From: a bacterium
GTDB taxonomy: Bacteria; Desulfobacterota; DSWW01
Direction: 5' to 3'
Assembly: GCA_028277985.1 (NCBI GenBank)
Contig: JANQFG010000289.1
Coordinates: forward strand, 1 to 64,000
Length of the DNA stretch: 64,000 nt
Shown here one piece after another: positions 40,918 to 49,454 of this stretch. Each line of letters starts with the position of its first letter. Position 1 is the stretch's first letter. The notes beneath the pieces were generated by a model. That model worked only from the letters and a program-made list of their open reading frames with translations, had not been told where the DNA came from and ran no database searches. A program made the translations under genes and the position numbers.

Positions 40918-42084
40918 ATGTCGAGCAAAAATCTCGAATCCGAATCTCCATCCCCGACCGGCAAAGGGCCAAAGGAACTGCGCGACGAGGTGCTGGATGC
41001 AGGCCTTTGCACGGTCTGCGGCATGTGCCTTGGACTCTGTCCCTATCTCGAGGAAATGGGAGAGAACGTAGCCTTCATTTCCGACTGTCGCGGTGATCAG
41101 GGGCGGTGCTATGCCGTCTGCCCTCGAACCGCCACCGACTTGGACGCATTGCGCAAGGCGACCATTCCGGACAAGCAGACCGACTTCGTTCTCGGCCCTC
41201 ATGCGTCGATCTGGATGGCCAGGGCAAAGGACGAGGAGGTCCGCAAAAAGGCTCAATACGGAGGGACGGTAACCGCTCTTGCCCTCTTCGCGATCGAAAC
41301 GGGCCGTGTCGACACGGCACTGCTTACCGCATGGTCACAGGATCCGGACGAACCTCACGCATCCTCCCCACTGATCGCGAAGACCCGTGAGGAGGTGCTT
41401 TCGGCTTCCGGCTCGAAGTACACGGCCAGCCCGACCCTCAAGGTGCTCGACGGCATTCTTAGAGAGAGCGGGGAGAAAGTCTTCGTCGTGGGCAGACCGT
41501 GTCAGGTCCTGGCCTTGAGGAAACGCATGCAGATCGAAGACCCCACGTTTCCGGTGGAACGCATAGGCCTCGTGGTGGGTCTCTTCTGCATGTGGTCCCT
41601 TTCGTACCGCGACTTCGAGAAGATGATCCGGCCCCTCACCGGAGACGACAGGCTGAGTCGGATCGACGTACCGCAGGGGCGCTTCGTCGTGGAGACGGAT
41701 CGCCAGTCTCTCGATCTGGACCACGACACGGTTCGGACCCATTCCCGCCCGACCTGCCAGAGCTGCTTCGACTTCACATCGGAGCTGTCGGATCTCTCCG
41801 TGGGCTCCACCGAGTGGAAGGACGACTGGAACACCCTGATCGTCCGAACCGAGGCGGGCCGCTCCTTCATGGACGATGCGGTCGAAAAGGGCTGGATCGA
41901 GGTCGAGCCCTTCCCTGAGGACCGATTGCAGCTGCTCAGACAAGCCTCTCTGACCAAGAAGCGACGCGTTCTCGAACAGATCGATGCGGAAGCGGCGAAG
42001 AGCGGTGTTACCCCCTACCTGAAGATCCCGCAGGAAGAGAAAGACTTCATCCTTCGAACCCATGGTCCAGGTACCGAGGAGTAA
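40918..42084 (+). CDS. FrhB/FdhB-like ferredoxin-flavin oxidoreductase subunit
   Basis: About 388 residues, like the beta subunit of F420-reducing hydrogenase or formate dehydrogenase. Cysteine clusters CTVCGMCLGLC and CRGDQGRCYAVC lie in the first 75 residues. FrhB N- and C-domains (SASGSKYTASP, VFVVGRPCQVLALRK) and a Cys pair in TCQSCFDF follow. It probably passes electrons between [4Fe-4S] clusters and a flavin. It is coupled to IorA (3-base gap). F420 itself is not implied, because homologues of this subunit occur next to IorAB in bacteria. The ATG at 40918 has AAAAGG upstream. Confidence 0.85.
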   Translation: MSSKNLESESPSPTGKGPKELRDEVLDAGLCTVCGMCLGLCPYLEEMGENVAFISDCRGDQGRCYAVCPRTATDLDALRKATIPDKQTDFVLGPHASIWMARAKDEEVRKKAQYGGTVTALALFAIETGRVDTALLTAWSQDPDEPHASSPLIAKTREEVLSASGSKYTASPTLKVLDGILRESGEKVFVVGRPCQVLALRKRMQIEDPTFPVERIGLVVGLFCMWSLSYRDFEKMIRPLTGDDRLSRIDVPQGRFVVETDRQSLDLDHDTVRTHSRPTCQSCFDFTSELSDLSVGSTEWKDDWNTLIVRTEAGRSFMDDAVEKGWIEVEPFPEDRLQLLRQASLTKKRRVLEQIDAEAAKSGVTPYLKIPQEEKDFILRTHGPGTEE

Positions 42085-42087
42085 GGC

Positions 42088-44028
42088 ATGGACCCTCTGC
42101 AGATAGACGAACCGGGCCGAAAGGTCCTCCTGATGGGAAACGAGGCGATCGCCCGCGGTGCGATCGAGGCAGGCCTGCACTTCTGTGCAGCCTATCCGGG
42201 CTCCCCGTCTTCGGAGATCATGGCCGCTCTTTCCCGAGTGGCCCCACACTTCGGCCACTATACGGAATGGTCCACAAACGAGAAGGTTGCCCTGGAAGGG
42301 GCCTGCGGAGCCTCCTACACGGGCCTGCGGGCCATGGCGACCATGAAGCAGAACGGGGTCAACGTGGCGGCCGACATCCTGACGGCCATGGCGTTGGCCG
42401 GAAATCCGGGTGGACTCGTCCTGGTGGTGTGCGACGATCCGGGCGGAATCTCGAGCACCAACGAGGTGGACACCCGTAACTATGCCCGCTTCGCCGACGT
42501 CCCGCTCCTGGAGCCCTCCACCTTCCAGGAAGCCAAGGACATGGTTCGCTGGGCCTTCTCGCTTTCAGAGGAGCTGGAACTGCTCTGCATGGTCCGCTCC
42601 GTGACACGCATCTCCCACGCAAGGGGTGTGGTGGAGCTCGGGTCGATCGAAAAGGTCGAAAGGGCACCGGCCATGACCCCCGAGCAGCGTTACGGCTCAT
42701 TGCCTCCCTGCCCGAACCACGCAGAGGTGAAGGGCAAGTTACAGAAAGCCCGTCAGATCTTCGAGACCTCTCCTTTCAACCGGTATGCCGGACCCGAGGA
42801 ACCGGAACTACTCGTCCTGACCTGCGGAACCGGCTGGTGGTACAGCACGGAAGCAATCCAGATACTCGGCGTATCGGACCGCGTGGGCGTGCTCAAGCTC
42901 GGAACCACCTGGCCGCTGCCCGAAGAGCTGCTCAAGAAGCATCTCGACAAGGCATCTTCCGTTCTGGTGATCGAGGAGTCGGATCCGGTACTCGAATACA
43001 ACCTGAAGGCCCTGGTATCCAGAGAGGATTTTCAATCGGTTGCACCTTCCCGGCTTCTCGGCAAGGTCACCGGAACCGTGCAGGGCGTATACGGACCCGG
43101 CGTGGGTGAGATGAACCCGAACGTTGTCGCTGACGCCATCTCACAAGCGCTTGAACTCGAGGCACCTTCACTTCCCGAGAGCCTGAAGGCATCCATGCAG
43201 TCAAAGATCGATTTCGAGCTTCCCAAGCGGGAGGTCGCCTTCTGCCCGGGCTGCCCGCACCGCGCTTCCTACTGGGTCATGAAGAATGTGCTGCGCCTGG
43301 ACGGAAGGGATGGTCTCCTGATCGGCGACATCGGGTGCTACACCCTCGGGTTCGGCCGCACCGGCTACTACATGTCGCGCACCATGCACTGCATGGGCTC
43401 TGCCATCGGTTTCTGTTCGGGCATGGGCAAGCTGGAGCGGTTCGGCTTTTCCCAACCCACAATCGCCGTAGTAGGAGACTCTACGTTCTTTCATGCCTGC
43501 CTCCCAGGGCTCGTGAATGCGCGCTACAACCGCTCGCCTTTTGTGTGCGCGGTTCTGGACAACAGCGCGACGGCCATGACCGGTTTCCAGCCCCACCCGG
43601 GCACTGGAAAGACCGCCCTCGGGGAGGAAGCACCGAAACTCTCGATTGAATCGCTGTGTGCCGGCATGGACATCCCGGTTCAGGTGGTCGACCCCTTTGA
43701 CGTGCCTTCAGCCACCCAACTCCTCTACAAGGCCCTCCAGAAGGAAGAGCTGCAGGTGGTGGTCATGCGCCACAAATGCGCAGTCCTTCAAGGCCGCGAG
43801 GAAGGCCTGCCTGAAAGACGGGTCTCGGTGGACACGGAGACTTGCATGGGCGAGCAATGCGGCTGCAACCGATTCTGCTCCGCCGCGTTTGGCTGCCCCG
43901 CCCTGATCTGGGACGAAGACAAGGAAATCGCAGCCATCGACGAGACCATCTGCTCGAGATGCGGGCTCTGCGCAGAGCTCTGTCCCGGAGGGGCCATACG
44001 CATCACCGAAGAGGAAGCCCGGTCATGA
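42088..44028 (+). CDS. iorA: Indolepyruvate:ferredoxin oxidoreductase alpha subunit
   Basis: A 646-residue thiamine-diphosphate enzyme. The N-terminal pyrimidine-binding domain (GNEAIARGAIEAG, AYPGSPSSEI) is followed by a transketolase-like middle domain and the TPP site GDIGCYTLGFG...VVGDSTFFHACLPG with DNSATAMTGFQPHPG. Two ferredoxin motifs close the protein (CMGEQCGCNRFC and CSRCGLCAELC). It decarboxylates aryl-2-oxo acids such as indolepyruvate to acyl-CoA while reducing ferredoxin. The gene overlaps iorB by four bases (ATGA). Confidence 0.93.
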   Translation: MDPLQIDEPGRKVLLMGNEAIARGAIEAGLHFCAAYPGSPSSEIMAALSRVAPHFGHYTEWSTNEKVALEGACGASYTGLRAMATMKQNGVNVAADILTAMALAGNPGGLVLVVCDDPGGISSTNEVDTRNYARFADVPLLEPSTFQEAKDMVRWAFSLSEELELLCMVRSVTRISHARGVVELGSIEKVERAPAMTPEQRYGSLPPCPNHAEVKGKLQKARQIFETSPFNRYAGPEEPELLVLTCGTGWWYSTEAIQILGVSDRVGVLKLGTTWPLPEELLKKHLDKASSVLVIEESDPVLEYNLKALVSREDFQSVAPSRLLGKVTGTVQGVYGPGVGEMNPNVVADAISQALELEAPSLPESLKASMQSKIDFELPKREVAFCPGCPHRASYWVMKNVLRLDGRDGLLIGDIGCYTLGFGRTGYYMSRTMHCMGSAIGFCSGMGKLERFGFSQPTIAVVGDSTFFHACLPGLVNARYNRSPFVCAVLDNSATAMTGFQPHPGTGKTALGEEAPKLSIESLCAGMDIPVQVVDPFDVPSATQLLYKALQKEELQVVVMRHKCAVLQGREEGLPERRVSVDTETCMGEQCGCNRFCSAAFGCPALIWDEDKEIAAIDETICSRCGLCAELCPGGAIRITEEEARS

Positions 44029-44642
44029 CGCATCTTCACAAGGACCCATTCAACCTGATCATCGCCGGCGTGGGCGGACAGGGAAACATCCTCGCTTCCC
44101 AGGTGGTCGCACAGGCGGCGCTGATGGAAGACCTGAACGCAACGATCGGAGAGACCTACGGCGTGTCTCAGCGAGGCGGCTCGGTCATGAGCCACATCCG
44201 CATCACGGCCGGAACACCGGTGGGCCCGCTGATTCCCCAGGGAGCGGGCGACCTTCTCGTCGGCTTCGAGCCGGTCGAAACCCTGCAGGTAGCCATGGAC
44301 TTCGGGAATCCGCAGATTCGAGTCATCCTCAACCCGAGGCCTGTCTACCCGATCGGCGTACTCTCCGGAGACCTGACCTATCCTTCCATCGACAGAATCC
44401 TCGAGCTCCTGCAGCAACACGTAGCCGACCTGAAGACGCTTTCGGCAACCGAGATCGCAAAGGAGGCGGGCGAGATTCGGGCCATGAACCTGGTGATGGT
44501 CGGAGCCCTTGCCGCCACCGGACTCCTTCCCATGGCGAAGGAGAGCTACATCCGGTCGATCCAGGATCAGTTTCGCGGCCGCACGCTGGAGATCAACCAG
44601 CGGGCTTTTGAAAGCGGCTACGACGCGCACTCTTCCTCATAG
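44025..44642 (+). CDS. iorB: Indolepyruvate:ferredoxin oxidoreductase beta subunit
   Basis: A 205-residue gamma-type POR domain protein. GVGGQGNILASQVVAQAAL near the N-terminus, GETYGVSQRGGSVMSHIR and the C-terminal pattern match IorB. It completes the IorAB heterodimer for aromatic 2-oxo acid oxidation. The ATG at 44025 overlaps the iorA stop. It is the third gene of the FrhB-like/iorA/iorB operon. Confidence 0.93.
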   Translation: MTHLHKDPFNLIIAGVGGQGNILASQVVAQAALMEDLNATIGETYGVSQRGGSVMSHIRITAGTPVGPLIPQGAGDLLVGFEPVETLQVAMDFGNPQIRVILNPRPVYPIGVLSGDLTYPSIDRILELLQQHVADLKTLSATEIAKEAGEIRAMNLVMVGALAATGLLPMAKESYIRSIQDQFRGRTLEINQRAFESGYDAHSSS

Positions 44643-44682
44643 GATTGAGACCGGTCCGTCACCCCCCTAGAGGCCATCCGAG

Positions 44683-45843
44683 ATGTTCGTTCGGTTCGTC
44701 TTCGAACAGCCAAAGCTTGGTGCTCGAGGAATTTCGCTACTCGGGCTGCTCCGGATCCTCCTGTTCGCAGTCCTTCTGCAGACGGGCTGCTCCGGAGAAG
44801 ATGGGATCGAAAGGAATCCATCGGGACAGGGCGCGGGTGACGTTCGCGCCGAACTCGAAGCTGCGCTGGACGGGATGGATTTCTACTTCGGGAACCTTCA
44901 CAGCCACACGGGGTATTCCGACGGTGAAGGGACGGCCGAAGAGGCCTTCCGATGGGCCCGGGACGATGCACAGTTCGATTTCTACGTCATCACCGACCAT
45001 TCCGAGTTTATCGCTTTGTCCGCATGGCAGGATACCGGGGTACAGGCCGATAGGTTCAACCAAGACGGCGCCTTCATCGCCATGCGGGGCTTTGAATGGA
45101 GCCACCCGATCTTCGGGCACGCGAATATCTTAAACACGGAGGACTTCACAAGCGCGATCTTGAGTTTCTTTCTGGGCAGCTTCTACGGCTGGCTCGAGGA
45201 CCACGGCGGACTGGCGCAGTTCAATCATCCGGGAAAGCAGAAGGATCTGTTTCGGAACATGGAATACGACGAGCGGGTGGCCCGCAATTTCTTTGCAGTG
45301 GAAACGGGCAACAAGGGCGATGGAAACAACGATGGCAGGTATCTTCAATTCTACCCCGCCTTCCTCGACAGGGGCTGGCGGCTGGCACCCACGAACAACC
45401 AAGACAACCACAGCCTCAGCACCAACTCACACCGAACGGCAATGATCGGACGAGTCCTGACCAGGGAAAGCCTTCTAGAAGCGATGCGCTCCAGGCGGCT
45501 CTACTCGAGCGACGACCCGAATCTGGGCGTGATCTTCAAGCTTGGGGACACGTGGATGGGCTCGGAGGTGGAGACACAGGAACAGACCGTAGAGTTCACG
45601 GTGATCGTCGAGGACGACGAGCCGATCACGTACCTTGAACTCGTGACGACCGGTGGCGCCGTCGTGAACAGCAAGGCCTTCGAAGACGAAGAGACGATCG
45701 TCTCGTGGTACCCCACGGTGGAGGTTCTCGGCGATGCGTATTTCTATGTGCAGGTAACCACTACGAACGTGTGGGAGGAAGACGGTTCGGACCCGGAGCA
45801 GATCGCCGTGACCGCGCCGATCTGGGTCACCTCTCCGGAGTAG
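44683..45843 (+). CDS. PHP-domain lipoprotein, CehA/McbA-like metallohydrolase
   Basis: A 386-residue protein. The hydrophobic N-terminus ends LLQTGCSG, a near-lipobox, so membrane anchoring is likely. The PHP metal-site motifs are in order: HSHTGYSDG (HxH), VITDHSEF, QFNHPG and TNNQDNHS. The C-terminal third (about 290-386) is a beta-rich domain. The architecture matches CehA/McbA-type predicted phosphoesterases. It follows iorB by 40 bases but is functionally distinct. The substrate is unknown. Confidence 0.85.
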   Translation: MFVRFVFEQPKLGARGISLLGLLRILLFAVLLQTGCSGEDGIERNPSGQGAGDVRAELEAALDGMDFYFGNLHSHTGYSDGEGTAEEAFRWARDDAQFDFYVITDHSEFIALSAWQDTGVQADRFNQDGAFIAMRGFEWSHPIFGHANILNTEDFTSAILSFFLGSFYGWLEDHGGLAQFNHPGKQKDLFRNMEYDERVARNFFAVETGNKGDGNNDGRYLQFYPAFLDRGWRLAPTNNQDNHSLSTNSHRTAMIGRVLTRESLLEAMRSRRLYSSDDPNLGVIFKLGDTWMGSEVETQEQTVEFTVIVEDDEPITYLELVTTGGAVVNSKAFEDEETIVSWYPTVEVLGDAYFYVQVTTTNVWEEDGSDPEQIAVTAPIWVTSPE

Positions 45844-45918
45844 CGGAGGACCCTCGTCCCTGTCGGACGGGAGATCGTTCCCGGCACCAGCTTCACAGAC
45901 GAGAACGTGCTTTCTTCC

Positions 45919-46479
45919 CTATTGGAAAGGTCCGTTCTTTCGAATCGGTTCGCACACGAGCACGTTTCTCTCGTCACGCTCGAACGTGCACTCCTCCTGA
46001 AGAATCTCTTTCAGTCTCTTTCGTGCCCGGTGGAGCCTCACCTTGACGTTGTCAACCGTGATTCCGAGAATCTCGGCAACCTCCCGCTGGCTCAGGTCCA
46101 TCGTGTCGAAAAGGAGGATCACGGCGCGCAACGATTCGGGAAGCATATTCACCTTGTCCTGAATGCACGCACCCATCTCCTGTTGTTCGATCTCCTTGTG
46201 CAGATCCTCGCCGCCGGTCCGGCACTGGCTTGCACACATCTCTTCTTCCTCTAACGGGACTTCCCTCGATTTTCGGAAATGATCCTGGCAGAGGTTGTGG
46301 GCTATACGGAACACCCACGAGGACAACTTGGAGGGTTCCCTCAGATCGTCCAGGCTCTTCTGAATTCGGACAAACGTCTCCTGAACAAGGTCATCCGCCG
46401 CCGCCTCGTTCTTCACAAGGCCCAGAATGAAACCCCTGACGCGTGAGTAGTACTCATCGTGGATGTCCCAGAAATCCAC
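45919..46479 (-). CDS. SigZ-like ECF RNA polymerase sigma factor
   Basis: A 186-residue ECF sigma. Sigma2 includes DDLVQETFVRIQ (about 29-40) and SSWVFRIAHNLCQDHFR. Sigma4 carries LSQREVAEILGITVDNVKVR with a helix-turn-helix. Six cysteines are present: Cys64, Cys82 and Cys86 (MCASQC in the linker), Cys105, and Cys164 and Cys176 in the C-terminal tail CTFERDERNVLVC. The Cys-bearing tail recalls SigZ-type factors. The start is GTG at 46479 with GGGAGG upstream. It lies 30 bases after the small CxxC gene and probably shares its promoter. No anti-sigma factor gene is adjacent. Confidence 0.9.
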   Translation of the reverse strand: MDFWDIHDEYYSRVRGFILGLVKNEAAADDLVQETFVRIQKSLDDLREPSKLSSWVFRIAHNLCQDHFRKSREVPLEEEEMCASQCRTGGEDLHKEIEQQEMGACIQDKVNMLPESLRAVILLFDTMDLSQREVAEILGITVDNVKVRLHRARKRLKEILQEECTFERDERNVLVCEPIRKNGPFQ

Positions 46480-46509
46480 TTCTTGCCTCCCGGAATCGGT
46501 GCGAGAATA

Positions 46510-46767
46510 CTAGCAGCACGACCGGTCGGGCCCATCGCAGCAGGACCCCGGTGTCTGCACGTCCTTTTCCATCATCTTGTCCAGGCTCGTCTTCGTGGCT
46601 ACGTAGGCCCCGTTCCGTACCTTGCCGGCAAGATCGAACGCCTCATGAATGTCCTCATTCGAGAGGTCGAGCCCTCTAGCCCGGCTCAAATAGTGTTCCA
46701 GACAAGGGATACAGTTCACTGCCTTGGATACGCTCAAGGATATCAAAATTCTGGTCCGATCGTCCAT
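46510..46767 (-). CDS. Small AhpD/CMD-like CxxC protein
   Basis: An 85-residue protein of the AhpD/carboxymuconolactone-decarboxylase (CMD) helical type. CxxC is at Cys19-Cys22 in NCIPCLEHYL. The tail carries two more Cys pairs (Cys76-77, Cys84-85) separated by a short GPDRS linker. The fold's AhpD relatives reduce peroxides with CxxC, but here the usual His four residues after the second Cys is not in place. The ATG at 46767 has AGGAGG upstream. It precedes the sigma gene and is likely its operon partner. The function is unknown; thiol redox or metal binding is an inference. Confidence 0.8.
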   Translation of the reverse strand: MDDRTRILISLSVSKAVNCIPCLEHYLSRARGLDLSNEDIHEAFDLAGKVRNGAYVATKTSLDKMMEKDVQTPGSCCDGPDRSCC

Positions 46768-46796
46768 CACATCCTCCTGTCGCGGATTGTCTCTAT

Positions 46797-46825
46797 ACGA
46801 CGGAATACCCCAGCGAAAGGTTACA
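46797..46825 (-). promoter_or_regulatory. ECF-type promoter for CxxC protein and sigma factor operon
   Basis: On the minus strand TGTAAC (46825-46820) and CGTCGT (46802-46797) are separated by 17 bases, about 30 bases ahead of the ATG at 46767. The same boxes and spacing occur on the plus strand at 46857-46885. Boxes of this form are typical of ECF sigma promoters, so autoregulation by the adjacent sigma is likely. Confidence 0.65.
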
Positions 46826-46856
46826 CCTTTCCTCGACCCCCTCCTGCGGGCTGCCG

Positions 46857-46885
46857 TGTAACCTTTTTCCCTGGTTTCCCGTCTA
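46857..46885 (+). promoter_or_regulatory. ECF-type promoter for the double CxxC protein
   Basis: TGTAAC (46857-46862) and CGTCTA (46880-46885) are separated by 17 bases, about 50 bases ahead of the ATG at 46936. GTGTAACCTTT at the upstream box is shared with the opposing promoter at 46820-46825, so both are likely read by the same sigma factor. Confidence 0.65.
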
Positions 46886-46935
46886 GCCCACAGACACGTT
46901 GAGACACGCAACCATCTATCCCAAAGGAGAAACCC

Positions 46936-47544
46936 ATGAAGACGTCGACCCAGAGTTCTTCCATTCCCGGAGGTTGTCCGGCAGACAACATGAAGAAGGA
47001 CGAACATTACATATGGTTCATGAGGATCGCCGCTGCATCCGCCATGGCTGCCAGTTGCGAGCCATGCCTGAACATGATCGTCCCGGACCTCCTGGAGGTG
47101 GGAGTCCCGGAAACGGAGATCCGCAAGGCCGTGGAAATCGGCCAGACCATAAAGGACAGGAAGGCGGACATCATGAAAGAAGCGGCCGACTTCCTGGCGG
47201 GCACCAACCTTCTCGACAGGGAAGTCCCGGAAGGCTGCACTCCCCGTGAGATGGAGCTCATAAGGGCCGACAAGATGAGCATGCTGATCGGTGTCGGGGC
47301 CGCCGTCGCCGGAAACTGTGAATCGTGCCTGAGCACGCTCGTCCCGGAGTTGAGAAAGGCGGGGGCCACGGATGAGGAAATTCGCGGGGCGGTACAGGTA
47401 GGCCAGACAGTGAAGGAGAAACCGGCGGCTATTATCACGCAGACTGCAAACGAGCTCTTAGGCTCGCCTGTGTCAGACAACTCGGTTGCCGGCGATCAAC
47501 CCACCACGGGTGCAGAACAAGGGGCATGCGGCTGCGGGCGTTAG
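46936..47544 (+). CDS. Double AhpD/CMD-like CxxC protein
   Basis: A 202-residue protein with two tandem CMD-like helical repeats. CxxC sits at Cys41-Cys44 (ASCEPCLNMIVP) and Cys128-Cys131 (GNCESCLSTLVP), each followed by an EIR-[KG]-AV-[EQ]-[IV]-GQT helix. The CxxCxxxH histidine of AhpD is replaced in both repeats, so peroxidase-reductase chemistry like AhpD is not assured. The C-terminus is GACGCGR. The N-terminal 15 residues are Ser/Thr-rich and there is no signal peptide. The ATG at 46936 has AAAGGAGAAA upstream. It is divergent from the sigma operon and shares its promoter type. Confidence 0.82.
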   Translation: MKTSTQSSSIPGGCPADNMKKDEHYIWFMRIAAASAMAASCEPCLNMIVPDLLEVGVPETEIRKAVEIGQTIKDRKADIMKEAADFLAGTNLLDREVPEGCTPREMELIRADKMSMLIGVGAAVAGNCESCLSTLVPELRKAGATDEEIRGAVQVGQTVKEKPAAIITQTANELLGSPVSDNSVAGDQPTTGAEQGACGCGR

Positions 47545-47618
47545 GAACGCAGCGTGGTTGAGCTTCAGACCCGCGCTGTGTCGTCCGATCTCTCCGGCGG
47601 AGACCATTCGGCGGAGGA

Positions 47619-49403
47619 TCATTGGCGCGGTGCGGGGATGGAGCAGTCGGTCGCCAAACCGGGCTCTGCGGATTTGTCGGACACAGCCGCTACGGGCAGC
47701 ACAAAGGAGAAAGTGCTTCCCCTCCCCTTTTCACTCTGGACCCAGATTACACCGCCGTAATGGTTGACGACCTCTTTGCAGATGGGCAGTCCGAGACCCG
47801 TGCCTTTCGGTTTGTCTCGTGAGGATTCCACGGGGATCTGATGGAATTTGTCGAAGATGACCTCGTGATCCCTCTCTTCGATGCCGATCCCCTGATCGGA
47901 AACACTGATTCGGATTTGTCCCTGGGTCGCGCCCGGGCCCTTTGCGACTACCGGTTCCGCGCGAACGCAGATTTCTCCCCCTTCGAAGGAGAACTTGACG
48001 GCATTCCCCAGAAGATTCGTGAGCACCTGCTGAATCCTGTCCCGGTCCGCGTGAAGCGTCGGCAGAACAGGCGCAATCTCCAGCCGGAGCCGTAGAAATT
48101 TCTCCGCCAGAAGCTGGTGCAGCGCTCTTGCCGCATCCTCGATAACGTCCCCGACCGATAGGGGGCCGTCCTCCCAGACCATTCCGCCCGCCTGGATGCG
48201 GCTGAGGTCCAGCAGATCATTGATGAGACGCGTGAGTCGCTCGCTTTCGATATTGATGATCTGTATGAACTCCCTCTGGGTCTCCGGACTTTCACCTTGG
48301 TATTGAAGAAGGATCTCTGAAAAGGACCGGATCGATGTGAGCGGCGTCCGCAGCTCATGGGACACGGAGGAAAGGAAGGCGTCCTTCATCTCGTCCAGTC
48401 GCTTGAGATCCTCGAGGGCTTGCTCCAACTTGGCGGTGCGTTCGTTTACTCGCTGCTCGAGCCCCGCGTTCAGCTTTCTTATGCCCTCTTCGATGCGCTT
48501 GCGCCCCGCGATCTCATGCTCGAGCCTCGCGGTCCTCTCCTTGACGAGTTCCTCCAGGTGCTCCTGATACCGCCGCAACTCCTCTTCAGCCTTCTTCCTC
48601 CCCGAGATGTCCCGGATGATTCCCAAAATCCCCAGGGGCTGCTGATCCCGGTCGCGCAGGAAGCTCATCTTCACCTCGGTCCAGACCGTGGAGCCATCCT
48701 TACAGATCAGCTCCACCTCGATGGTCCTCGACCGGGACAAGTCCGGAGGTTCTCCGCTCGCTTCACGCGCCAGTTCCTCGACAAAAACCTGGGTGGCCAA
48801 CTCGGCGGACGCAGGCGTCATGTTCTCTCCCAGGGTCTGCGCCTTGACCTCTTCGGGGGTATAGCCTCGCAGGCTCGTGATGGACGGGCTCACATAGGTG
48901 ACCTTGAGGTTCATGTCCCGGGTCCAGATGACATCCGTGGCATTGTCGGCCAGGAGGCGGTATCTTCTCTCGCTCTCGCGAAGGGATTCCTCTACCTGCC
49001 TCTTCTCTGTGATATCACGTGCGATCGCCTGGACTGCATAAGGCTCCCCTTGCCGACAAAGAAGGGAACCTTCCGTTTCCACCCAAACGAAATTGCCGTC
49101 CTTTCTTCTCACTCTGTATTCGGTGAGTTCCGTCTGATAACCTGTCCGTATGATCTTCGCAAAGGCCTCAAACGCTTCGGAGACTTGGTCTTCCCCAAGC
49201 AAGGACAGGAAGTCTAGGGTGCGCATCTCCTTCCGGCTGTATCCGACCAGGTCCAGACAGGACTGGTTCGCATCCAGGAAGTTCCCTTCGAAATCCAGCA
49301 CAAATATGCAGACGAGACTGCGATCGAACAAGGCGCTGTACCGCTCCTCGGCTTCCCGCAGGGTCTCGTAAGGCTGGTTGTCAGAAGGACGACCGCTTCC
49401 CAT
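47619..49403 (-). CDS. PAS-domain sensor histidine kinase
   Basis: A 594-residue kinase with no clear membrane segment, probably cytosolic. Two PAS/PAC domains (about 17-135 and 145-270, including ITEKRQVEE and ISGRKKAEE) are followed by a coiled coil (about 270-345). The HisKA helix has His349 in SSVSHELRTPL. The HATPase_c domain has NLLGNAVKFS, SDQGIGI, FDKFHQ and GTGLGL. The cognate regulator is not in the window. It lies between the double CxxC gene (convergent) and a membrane methyltransferase-like gene. Confidence 0.93.
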   Translation of the reverse strand: MGSGRPSDNQPYETLREAEERYSALFDRSLVCIFVLDFEGNFLDANQSCLDLVGYSRKEMRTLDFLSLLGEDQVSEAFEAFAKIIRTGYQTELTEYRVRRKDGNFVWVETEGSLLCRQGEPYAVQAIARDITEKRQVEESLRESERRYRLLADNATDVIWTRDMNLKVTYVSPSITSLRGYTPEEVKAQTLGENMTPASAELATQVFVEELAREASGEPPDLSRSRTIEVELICKDGSTVWTEVKMSFLRDRDQQPLGILGIIRDISGRKKAEEELRRYQEHLEELVKERTARLEHEIAGRKRIEEGIRKLNAGLEQRVNERTAKLEQALEDLKRLDEMKDAFLSSVSHELRTPLTSIRSFSEILLQYQGESPETQREFIQIINIESERLTRLINDLLDLSRIQAGGMVWEDGPLSVGDVIEDAARALHQLLAEKFLRLRLEIAPVLPTLHADRDRIQQVLTNLLGNAVKFSFEGGEICVRAEPVVAKGPGATQGQIRISVSDQGIGIEERDHEVIFDKFHQIPVESSRDKPKGTGLGLPICKEVVNHYGGVIWVQSEKGRGSTFSFVLPVAAVSDKSAEPGLATDCSIPAPRQ

Positions 49404-49454
49404 AGAATGGCCCGATCCTGTGCAGAATCTGAATTCGGCAGATAAATCGGCACA

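Noticed and set aside
45919-47544. An ECF41-type sigma with a carboxymuconolactone decarboxylase partner
   Set aside because: ECF41 sigmas carry a SnoaL-like C-terminal extension of about 100 residues. This sigma has 186 residues and a Cys-containing tail instead.
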